From the NCBI RefSeq assembly GCF_000250985.1, contig NW_013524650.1, forward strand, positions 225,267-258,693: a stretch of 33,427 nucleotides of DNA, given 5' to 3'. Of the stretch, positions 26,429 to 33,427 are shown piece by piece; position 1 is the stretch's first letter, and each line of letters starts with the position of its first letter. The notes beneath the pieces are model-generated. The model was not told the DNA's origin, did not search any database, and saw only the letters and a program-made list of their open reading frames with translations. The position numbers and the translations under genes were made by a program. This stretch comes from Nematocida parisii ERTm1. Its lineage: Eukaryota > Microsporidia.

Positions 26429-26958
26429 ATGGAAATATTCAAGTACGCTCCTAATTGGCCAGCAATTGAAAGAAGACAGAAAATGAAAATATCACAAACA
26501 GAAGAAAGAGCACAAAGACTCCCCTTAAATAACGACAGATTTTACTACAAAGAAGAAAGTAAAAACAAAAAAGAAGAAACTTTATGCACAATATGTAAAA
26601 AGTCTGTTCACTTCCCAGCAATTTGCCCCGAAAAAATAAAAAAAAACAAGAAAAACCAGAAGAGCCAACAATTTACACGCCAATGTTCAATTTTACACCA
26701 ACAACAGTAAAATTAACGAATGTCCCTGTTGAAACAATTAGGTCAGATATAAAAGATTTCCTTATAAGGAAAAATATTCAATTTGATGCCATAATCATGG
26801 TAACTGACAAAGCTAACAGGGAGGACTTTAAAGGGACCATTTATATTGAATTACCAACGGAAAGCATAGCAGAAAAGTGTGTGACAGTGTTTGATGGGTT
26901 GAAAATGGGTGTACAGATAATTAGTGCAACGACAGTAGAAGGAAGACAGAAATTATAA
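26429..26958 (+). CDS. Translation initiation factor eIF3 subunit G-like, with one frame break
   Basis: The first frame (26429-26710) encodes an N-terminal region with a zinc knuckle C53-x2-C56-x4-H61-x4-C66, as in eIF3g. The second frame (open from about 26623 to 26958) encodes an RNA-recognition-like domain beginning TTVKLTNVPVETIRSDIKDF and closing LKMGVQIISATTVE. Knuckle plus C-terminal RRM in a protein of this size is the eIF3g layout (Tif35 in yeast), a subunit that supports scanning and reinitiation. The frames join if one base is added in the A6 (26631-26636) or A9 (26638-26646) run. An assembly homopolymer error is the likeliest explanation, otherwise a slippery site. The RRM is divergent, so the family call is probable rather than certain. 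Confidence 0.7.
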
Positions 26959-27504
26959 CACAATAAGTAATAAATAAAACTTATTATACAATGAGTAAAA
27001 TATATTATAGAATGAGTAATGGATAACTTATGATATAATGAGTAATAAATAATGAGTAATAGATAATGGACAATGAATAACTTAGGATATATGACTTATG
27101 ATACAATGAGTAATAAGTAATGGATAATGAATAACTTAGGATACAATGAGTAATAAATAATATACAACTTAAGATATATGACTTATGATACAATGTGTAA
27201 TAAATAATATATACTGGATAATAAGTAATGAATAACTTAGGATATATGACTTATGATAGAATGAGTAATAAGTAATATATACTGGATAATAAGTAATGAA
27301 CAACTTAGGATATATGACTTATTATATAATGTGTAATAAATATGACTTGTGATACAATGAGTAATAAGTAATACGTCTTGTGCTAATTTGTTCATTACTT
27401 ATTGTGCAATGTGTATTATATACTATACAACCTGTCATTACTTATTGTGCAATGTGTGAAAAGTCCTAGTGTATATATATGAAAATTTTAGTAAATTTTA
27501 TTAT
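26959..27504. repeat. Distinct tandem repeat block
   Basis: This block uses a different unit: AATAACTTAGGATATATGAC followed by TTATGATACAATGAGTAATA and AGTAATGGATAATG, repeated with variation about five times between 27000 and 27390. It shares only the GTAATAAGTAAT core with the other blocks. About 27400-27460 has the reverse core (ATTACTTATTGTGCAATGTG, twice). Confidence 0.8.
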
Positions 27505-28041
27505 ATGAGTGAGAGAATAAGCCACGCCAGATGTAAAGCAATACTTAAAGCAATCGAATGCGATACATCAGAAGATGAATCTAAATTATTCACTAAATTG
27601 TACGGATTACTGGTTATGTCCATAAGAAATAAGTATAATGATATAACAGAATCAGTTAAAAGTAGGATTATATCTGTATATAAGAAAAGGAAAGGATTTA
27701 GTCTATTTATATCTGGAGAGTTCTTAAATGACTTAAAGGCCCAATTAAATGGGGATACTTTAGATAGTGATAAGGAATACTTAGAAAAGATCCTTAAAGT
27801 TAAACTAGGGAGAAAGAAAAAGAGTGAAGTAGAAATAAAAGAATTTAAAGAATTTGAACCAGCACTTAAAACCAGTGAAGGAAGTGTGCGTGGGGGCAAG
27901 GGCAGTAGCAAGAGAAGAATAAAGAGCGAGAGAAGTAAAGCAAAAACAGAATCAGCTGATTACATCAGGAAAAAGAGAAGAGAAGATAAGGAATATTATG
28001 AAAGGCTTAAGAGAATGGAAGGATTACTTAAGAAACAATGA
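27505..28041 (+). CDS. Unrecognised small basic protein
   Basis: A 178-residue protein that I do not recognise. The likely start is the ATG at 27505, after AAATTTTATTAT; an in-frame ATG at 27469 would add twelve poorly coding residues. Residues 1-85 look like a compact helical domain (with CKAILKAIECD near 10 and LYGLLVMSIRNKY near 32-44). Residues 95-178 are rich in Lys, Arg, Glu and Ser, with GGKGSSKRRIKSERSK (125-141) resembling a nuclear-localisation or nucleic-acid-binding tail and a final charged helix. No signal peptide or membrane segment is seen. A nuclear or nucleolar role is a guess. Confidence 0.75.
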   Translation: MSERISHARCKAILKAIECDTSEDESKLFTKLYGLLVMSIRNKYNDITESVKSRIISVYKKRKGFSLFISGEFLNDLKAQLNGDTLDSDKEYLEKILKVKLGRKKKSEVEIKEFKEFEPALKTSEGSVRGGKGSSKRRIKSERSKAKTESADYIRKKRREDKEYYERLKRMEGLLKKQ

Positions 28042-28158
28042 GTAATAAGTAATAATTAAAGAACCATGCGCAATAAGTAATAATTAAGAGAGAATGTGTA
28101 ATAAATAATAGAATATTATGTGGATGTAATTGTATAAAGCATTAATAAAGTAAAAATA

Positions 28159-28239
28159 CGTCGACAGCAGGATTTGAACCTGCGCGGGCATGCCCAATTG
28201 ATTTCGAATCAACCGCCTTAACCACTCGGCCATATCGAC
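28159..28239 (-). tRNA. tRNA-Ser (anticodon CGA)
   Basis: Read on the - strand, GTCGATA pairs with TGTCGAC in the acceptor stem and G is the discriminator, as expected for Ser. The anticodon loop TTCGAAA carries CGA (28204-28206 on the + strand as TCG). A long variable arm (TGGGCATGCCC) identifies a class II tRNA. GGTTCAAATCC forms the B box. AAAAA at 28152-28156 gives a T5 terminator. Confidence 0.95.
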
Positions 28240-28296
28240 ACAAAGATAGTACGGCGCAGGGGCTCACTCCAGTGATGAAATAAAAACCAAAAAGAA

Positions 28297-28378
28297 CGTC
28301 AGCGGCAGGATTCGAACCTGCGCGGGCTAAGCCCAGCTGATTTCAAGTCAACCGCCTTAACCACTCGGCCACACTGAC
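28297..28378 (-). tRNA. tRNA-Ser (anticodon TGA)
   Basis: Same class II layout as its neighbours: GTCAGTGT start, acceptor partner CGCTGAC, variable arm TGGGCTTAGCCC, B box GGTTCGAATCC, discriminator G. The loop CTTGAAA carries TGA (TCA at 28343-28345 on the + strand). A-runs at 28282-28286 and 28289-28293 give terminators. Confidence 0.95.
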
Positions 28379-28440
28379 ATATACAAAGAAGTGATTTATT
28401 CCCCCTGTGATAAATATACATGCAAATATATTAAAAAGAA

Positions 28441-28521
28441 CGTCGACAGCAGGATTCGAACCTGCGCGGGCAAGCCCAATTGATTTCTAATCAATCGCCT
28501 TAACCACTCGGCCATATCGAC
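28441..28521 (-). tRNA. tRNA-Ser (anticodon AGA)
   Basis: Class II tRNA with the same acceptor sequence as the CGA gene. The loop TTAGAAA carries AGA (TCT at 28486-28488 on the + strand), expected to be edited to inosine at the first position. The variable arm is TGGGCTTGCCC. AAAAA at 28433-28437 gives a terminator. Confidence 0.95.
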
Positions 28522-28679
28522 TTGCTTTATAAATACACCCTGCGTATACCACAGTATATAACCAAATATAACCAAATAAGTGTTGTTCTTATACTATAAT
28601 AAAAGTGTACTCGTACTAATCGGATTATGAAAGGTTTTACTATAAACATGATACTAAAAATAATACTTATTTATTGATG

Positions 28680-31600
28680 TTAATTGTTCATGGTACGCCT
28701 GTAAGTATACCGGGTTAATTGGTTCTTCTTTGATAGTATTATGGGCTTAATGCACTTAGTATACGACTTGAACTTATCGAAATAATTCCATGAATTAGAC
28801 GATGAAAGTACATTTACTGATGGATTTGTGTCGTACATGGACTTCTGGAACTGGTGCAGCTGTGTATGTGATAATGTGACGGTTTCTTTGATGATTTCTT
28901 TGATTTCTTTAAACTCACATTCTTTGTTTACCTCTCCACTCTCTTTACAGCAGACATTGCATATGATCATGTGCAGTGAGAATGAAGTGAAATAATTGTC
29001 TGTAATAATCGTATGGATTGCATCTTGAAAGTGCTTGTTTCTCTCCATGATAAGCTTAGAATGGTCTTCTTCTGAGGGAGGGGTGGGTGGATTAAGACTC
29101 TTCTTGGTGCTTGCAGGGGAGAACCCTTTACTTGGTGAATCTTCTTTTATTTCAGTTGTATTTCCGGGGTTTAGTATACAAGAACTACCATCACCAGAAG
29201 TACCTTGTGGATTATTAGAGTCCTCCTTGGATACACCTGCTGTATCTACAGTATCAACCCCTTTGTCTTCTGGAGTGGGTGTAGGAGACTTGGGCCATTC
29301 GCTTAGATAGTTTTCTCCCAAAAACCTCTTCCATACACTGTCTCCTCCAATGCCGTAGAGATCGCCTGATTCTGTGGATCCTTCACTAGAGTTGTGGTCT
29401 ATTGTAATAGGCTTATTCAGTGGGCCTCTAAAGAGTATTTTATTAAATTTGTCTGATGAATCATTTTTTATACTGGGATTGGCTTCACTTAATTCAGAGG
29501 ATACACTCTCTGCTAGACTTATTACATCCATTTCGAAATTTTCAAGTGACTCTCTTGATTTATTATGATTATGTATTAGTTTCTGTATATTATTTAGACC
29601 AAATCCTATACTGAATGAAATTAATGTGATATTGCATGCATGCACGGACATCTTCTTAATCGCCTTCTTGAAGCATTTGTGTAATGCTTTGTGCTCCTTT
29701 GGGTTATACCACAGTAAAAACATTTTGTACTTGTCGTATAAATGTGGAGATACTTCCTGTGGTAAATCCATCGTCTTGGAAGAATTCTTATTCACTAACT
29801 CTTTCATCTCAGCTAGTGAGATACTTCTTCCTATTATGGAACTATATTTAGTCAGTAGATTGATCTTCATTAAAAGACACTCGCCGGATAGCTTGTTTAG
29901 ACCTACAATCATATTCCTATACGGAGACACTTTTGATACAATTCCGTGGCATAAATCAGGGAGCCATACTTTGCAGTTAAGCGTAATAAACTCCATTATA
30001 AATACATTAATAGACGTGGATACAACAGACTCAATTATAGATGCACTCTGTACGTGGACTGTATACGGAATGCCTATAAGCCCGAAAAGTGGATGGTTTT
30101 CCCCAGCATGCGCAGGATATGGAAATGGATACCTAAAAAATACATTTTCATTAGAGAGTACGGACTTGTTTGTCTCTGAAGATTCGTTCTGTATACTTGT
30201 TATAATTATTTTTTCACTTAATAAATGGTCTTTGTCCTCTTTGTCCTTTAATACGCACCTATCTAGATTTAAGTTGTTTAAGACCCTTTCTATTTCCTTG
30301 GTGTAAATATCGCATAAAGTGGGATTGTTTGACCTTATCACATAGAATGTAAGATTAAGTAAATTCTCAAACTGTGCAAATGTGCTTGGAGTTTTTTCAA
30401 GTGAAATAATTCCAGCGTAGGATATGCAGTACTTAACTATCCTTGAGAGTAATTTGGGAGCATCAGAGGCTTTATTGCATACTCTGTACTGTAATATATC
30501 CTCAATTAAATCAAAATAGTTGTATAGACAAATCCATAAGTGCCTATGATACTGTAGTCTAAGGCCTGTTGTGCTTAGTCTGGAAGTAGAAGTTACACCC
30601 TCAACACAGTTCGTCATAATATACTTTAAACAGTAGTAGTCGTGTATAATCTTATCCCTCCTCTCAAGTATTTCTGGACTATCAAACCTTCCTATCTTAG
30701 TCTTTGTATACTTATAGTACACATCGTATAATGAAGAATTGTCTACAACTTCCTGTGAAAGATTTTCTAATAACTTTATGTCTAATTGCATACTTAATGG
30801 AGATTGTTCACTAAACACTTTGTCTATGATTATATCTGATAGGTCTTTCATTTTAAATATATTTAGTATTGTTTTTATATCAGACACTAAATCGTCATAC
30901 ATGTACTCAATTGCATTTAATTGAGAAAAGACAGATTTATTATTAAGAATATCCTTCTTAAAAAAATCTCCTCTCAGTGCACTTAAGTCCGTGGGAATTG
31001 GTTCAGTTGATGGGCACGGATGAACATCTGAAAATCCTGTTGATTTCACCCTGTTTAGTACAGGACAGAATATATTATTAATTTTTGTGTTTGCTAGTGT
31101 TTTATGCCCATCCTCTGATAAATTCCAAAAGTCAATATCTTCTGATAGAGCATCAAATACTTCACTTTGATTAATCCCACCGTACCTAATAAATGATTTA
31201 ATATTGAATACTAAATCTTTTTCACACTCGGCTGGCTTGTCTTCTTTCTTACTGACATTCTCTGTTGATTTACTATGTCGTACATGTGAAATGTTCTCTG
31301 TTAAACTGTTCTCTCGCTTATTGACATTCTCTGTTGATTTACTGTGCCGTACATGTGAAATGTTCTCTGTTGAACTGTCTTCTTTCTTACTGACATTCTC
31401 TGTTGAACTGCCTTCTTTCTTACTGATATTCTCTATTGGACTGTCTTCTTTTTTACTGATATTCTCTGTTGGACTGTCTTCTTTCTTACTGATATTCTCT
31501 GTTGATTTGCTCTGTTTACTTGATTTCTCTGATAAATAATGCTCATCCTTTGAAATGTTTTCTAAGGTCTTGAAATTCTTACGCAATGGCTTTTCTTTAT

Positions 31601-32207
31601 GCGGGCCTTCAGCTGGCTTTCTACTGCTTAAGTCCTTTAAATAGTTAATAATTAAAGATTTCCGTGAATTTTTCTTGTGATTATTTAAATATGCTTCTTC
31701 CTTGCTCTCTGCTGTACTACTTGCACTGTCTAATACAACAGCACGGTCCTTAATTTTGGATTTGCTATAATTAATGTTCTCTCCATCTGCTTCTCTTCTG
31801 ATCCATGTGTTATTTACATTTAATCTACTTGGTATATCTACAACAGTGTTTTCCGTTACATATCTTGAACCTCCCTGGCATACACACATAGTTTTTGCAT
31901 CTGACTCACTCTCACTGTCTGATGCGCTATTCATATAACTGCTTATTTCTGTGGCATCTTCAATCGGATCAAATAAACCTATTTCATACGATAAAAGCTT
32001 ATTAATATACGCCTTGGTTGAATTATCTATTTGTGATAAATATCCATTGTTGTGCATATCTATATCTTCATAATAAATTCCCCTATCATTAGAATTACCC
32101 ATTTCTTTGCCAATTGATTGTTTATACCTCTCTGTCTGTTGATAAATACTTGTTCCTACACATACCCCTATAAAAGGAAGAGTTCTTATTATCTGTATAA
32201 TTTTCAT
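28680..32207 (-). CDS. Large unrecognised protein with TENISKKED repeats
   Basis: An 1175-residue protein I cannot assign. The first 20 residues (MKIIQIIRTLPFIGVCVGTS) look like a signal peptide or membrane anchor. An acidic Ser-rich part follows (near 75-105), then a charged region with about seven 11-residue units of SPTENISKKED type plus two SHVRHSK variants (about 225-330; DNA 31204-31540). Residues 330-900 form a long helical, Cys-containing region without repeats. Residues about 950-1060 are Ser/Pro/Asp-rich and probably disordered (WPKSPTPTPEDKG). A last helical segment has Cys pairs (CNVCCKESGEVNKEC). Start context is AAAATATTTT. It looks like a lineage-specific secreted or membrane-associated protein. 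No enzyme motif is seen. Confidence 0.8.
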   Translation of the reverse strand: MKIIQIIRTLPFIGVCVGTSIYQQTERYKQSIGKEMGNSNDRGIYYEDIDMHNNGYLSQIDNSTKAYINKLLSYEIGLFDPIEDATEISSYMNSASDSESESDAKTMCVCQGGSRYVTENTVVDIPSRLNVNNTWIRREADGENINYSKSKIKDRAVVLDSASSTAESKEEAYLNNHKKNSRKSLIINYLKDLSSRKPAEGPHKEKPLRKNFKTLENISKDEHYLSEKSSKQSKSTENISKKEDSPTENISKKEDSPIENISKKEGSSTENVSKKEDSSTENISHVRHSKSTENVNKRENSLTENISHVRHSKSTENVSKKEDKPAECEKDLVFNIKSFIRYGGINQSEVFDALSEDIDFWNLSEDGHKTLANTKINNIFCPVLNRVKSTGFSDVHPCPSTEPIPTDLSALRGDFFKKDILNNKSVFSQLNAIEYMYDDLVSDIKTILNIFKMKDLSDIIIDKVFSEQSPLSMQLDIKLLENLSQEVVDNSSLYDVYYKYTKTKIGRFDSPEILERRDKIIHDYYCLKYIMTNCVEGVTSTSRLSTTGLRLQYHRHLWICLYNYFDLIEDILQYRVCNKASDAPKLLSRIVKYCISYAGIISLEKTPSTFAQFENLLNLTFYVIRSNNPTLCDIYTKEIERVLNNLNLDRCVLKDKEDKDHLLSEKIIITSIQNESSETNKSVLSNENVFFRYPFPYPAHAGENHPLFGLIGIPYTVHVQSASIIESVVSTSINVFIMEFITLNCKVWLPDLCHGIVSKVSPYRNMIVGLNKLSGECLLMKINLLTKYSSIIGRSISLAEMKELVNKNSSKTMDLPQEVSPHLYDKYKMFLLWYNPKEHKALHKCFKKAIKKMSVHACNITLISFSIGFGLNNIQKLIHNHNKSRESLENFEMDVISLAESVSSELSEANPSIKNDSSDKFNKILFRGPLNKPITIDHNSSEGSTESGDLYGIGGDSVWKRFLGENYLSEWPKSPTPTPEDKGVDTVDTAGVSKEDSNNPQGTSGDGSSCILNPGNTTEIKEDSPSKGFSPASTKKSLNPPTPPSEEDHSKLIMERNKHFQDAIHTIITDNYFTSFSLHMIICNVCCKESGEVNKECEFKEIKEIIKETVTLSHTQLHQFQKSMYDTNPSVNVLSSSNSWNYFDKFKSYTKCIKPIILSKKNQLTRYTYRRTMNN
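31204..31540 (-). repeat. 33-base coding tandem repeat
   Basis: The array contains repeats of ACTGACATTCTCTGTTGA and ACTGTCTTCTTTCTTACTGA (+ strand) in 33-base steps, interrupted twice by a unit with CGTACATGTGAAATGTTCTC. All steps keep the frame of the 1175-residue protein. Confidence 0.85.
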
Positions 32208-32556
32208 AAAATATTTTATAGTAATTCTATAAATAGTCTTATTTGTTTCTGATATGATATAATAAATTAGATCTTATCAATGCGTATATTATACATATGA
32301 TGGGCGTGTATACTGTATAAACCTTCTGATTTACTGCCATATGTTATTAATAAGCAATTTATAGCATAAATAATATTTATATATTTAGTATGTTATTAGT
32401 ACGCATAGTTCACAAGAAATAATTTAGAATTATAAAAATATAATACAATGGGAATATAATGGTATAATACGTATACGTATACAATTATGATTATGATTAT
32501 ACCTCGGATGAACATTTAATATTAGTATATTATACACTATAATACATTTATAATTG
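32208..32556. other. AT-rich upstream region
   Basis: AT-rich DNA lies between the start of the - strand 1175-residue gene and the solo LTR. A palindromic GTATACGTATAC occurs near 32470. No gene and no dispersed-repeat core is seen. Confidence 0.5.
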
Positions 32557-32892
32557 TGGTGACACCACCACTCAGACGGGAACCCTGAGGGCGATCCGTC
32601 TGCGCGCCAGCTCGCGCGGTGATCCCGCCAAAGCAAAGGCCGGGATCTCTGAATCAGTATATCAACTCCCGACTATTTAACCGGAGCTCTTCCCCCAATT
32701 TAGGGGGAGACTCAGGGAAGCATCGACGGCTTAACAGCAGCGCCAGGCTTAACACAACTGCGCCCGAGACTCCGTGTCCGCGCAGGCTTGGGCCGCTTCC
32801 TAAAGACAATAAAGAGCTCTCCCCTTTCACCCTCTTCTCTCTCTTGGCTACGTAGCAGGGCGGCGGTGGCGTTACTCCTTGTGAGTACGTCA
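32557..32892 (+). mobile_element. Solo LTR, G+C-rich copy
   Basis: This 336-base element is far richer in G+C than anything around it. It begins TGGTGACACCACCAC and ends GTGAGTACGTCA, giving the TG...CA ends of an LTR. It contains a TATA-like CTATTTAAC (about 32675), the hairpin CCCCCAATTTAGGGGG just downstream, and ACAATAAAGAG (about 32809) as a polyadenylation signal, in the order expected for U3, R and U5. Full-length similarity to 7715-8050 proves it is a mobile or repeated unit. No primer-binding site, gag-pol sequence or clear target-site duplication is seen. Confidence 0.75.
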
Positions 32893-33161
32893 GATATATT
32901 AAGAATAAGAAATAAAAAACTCAAACAGGCTCTTTTAGGAGATCCAGAAGAAGATAAAGAGTGATAAAACATTTTATTTTAGGATTTCTATATTTTAAGG
33001 AAATATTTTAACCACCTGCACTATGCATATAATAAATCATACATCCGAATAAGGTCTGCCTTTAGGTTTTATAAGTTGTTTAAGTTATACATCAGTCTCT
33101 TATATGTGAAATTATTTATTCTTTATAAATATTTTTATTAACATATTTTTATTTAAGCACG
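32893..33161. other. Spacer with a possible gene remnant
   Basis: Immediately after the LTR, 32893-32964 is open for 23 codons ending in TGA, with a plausible charged C-terminus (LKQALLGDPEEDKE). It could be the tail of a gene cut by the insertion, but it is too short to prove. The rest is AT-rich promoter-like DNA before the next ATG. Confidence 0.3.
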
Positions 33162-33427
33162 ATGGAAGAATATCTAACAGGAAATAGCACAATTTCGAAC
33201 ATAACAGAAGAAATTTATACAACGCCAGCGCCATCAAGCAACCCTATAGATTGTTTTTTGAAAGCGGTGTGTATTATTGGTATTGTAATTTTAAGTTTAA
33301 CTACAACAATTATATTAGCCATCTATTCTGATGGTGCGTGGCATAGAGTTAAAATGTGTATATTATATGCAATATGCCCAGAGAGAAATGTGTCAAATGA
33401 ATCAAATAATAGAGCCAATGGAGAAGC
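33162..33427 (+). CDS. Unrecognised membrane protein, 3' end beyond the window
   Basis: Eighty-eight codons are visible and the frame is still open at the window edge. The N-terminus has possible N-glycosylation sites (NST, NIT) and no signal peptide. One clear membrane helix (about residues 34-53, AVCIIGIVILSLTTTIILAI) is followed by basic residues (HRVK), suggesting a type III or similar single-pass topology with the N-terminus outside. No family is recognised. It lies downstream of the solo LTR on the same strand. Confidence 0.65.
   Translation, partial: MEEYLTGNSTISNITEEIYTTPAPSSNPIDCFLKAVCIIGIVILSLTTTIILAIYSDGAWHRVKMCILYAICPERNVSNESNNRANGE

Noticed and set aside
1-33427. CRISPR array, bacterial operon signals or phage features
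   Set aside because: The repeats are variable and lack unique spacers, and all recognisable genes are eukaryotic.

Overview
The window most likely comes from a microsporidian (or a very close relative at the base of that group). Intron-free genes are separated by strongly AT-rich DNA. Start codons directly follow short A/T tracts, the proteins are compact versions of eukaryotic families, and several genes fit that lifestyle: trehalose-6-phosphate synthase, a reduced secretory pathway, and lineage-specific secreted repeat proteins. Solo LTR-like elements are also present. I cannot name the species from sequence alone.

Layout. 1-2389: gene-free AT-rich DNA with a heavily decayed LTR remnant and the first block of a dispersed 'TGTAATAAGT' repeat. 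2390-5567: tRNA-Pro, then three + strand genes: a signal-peptidase-complex subunit 2-like protein, a p24/emp24 cargo receptor and the ribosome-assembly KH protein PNO1/DIM2. 6268-10843: three - strand genes (a tail-anchored-like unknown, serine hydroxymethyltransferase, NADH-cytochrome b5 reductase), with an AT-degraded solo LTR at 7715-8050. 11059-18382: a denser stretch largely free of the dispersed repeat. It holds a frameshifted beta-propeller-like gene, a NAA50-type N-acetyltransferase, a HEL2/ZNF598 ubiquitin ligase, and a large secreted repeat protein broken by an assembly gap and a probable frameshift. 18967-25300: - strand genes for a second p24 protein, TPS1, a secreted Cys/Pro-rich protein and the GPI-remodelling factor PER1/PGAP3. 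25328-28041: + strand genes for a tandem CCCH zinc-finger protein, a frameshifted eIF3g and a basic unknown. 28159-28521: three serine tRNAs. 28680-32207: an 1175-residue repeat-bearing unknown. 32557-32892: a G+C-rich solo LTR. 33162-end: a truncated membrane-protein gene.

Functional themes. Several genes serve the secretory route: SPC2-like processing, two p24 proteins, PER1 remodelling of GPI lipids, and at least three predicted secreted lineage-specific proteins that could be cargo. Others serve ribosome assembly, translation and its quality control (PNO1, eIF3g, HEL2, NAA50, CCCH protein, four tRNAs). TPS1, SHMT and cytochrome b5 reductase are the metabolic genes.

The most unusual structures are not genes. 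A strand-oriented dispersed repeat fills most intergenic spaces and has also entered the coding sequences of cytochrome b5 reductase and PER1 in frame. A 9-mer, TCGGGTTAT, occurs eleven times on the + strand and once on the other, often in pairs one helical turn apart. Three copies of one LTR family differ greatly in G+C content and decay. Three genes carry frame breaks, each explicable by a homopolymer length difference.
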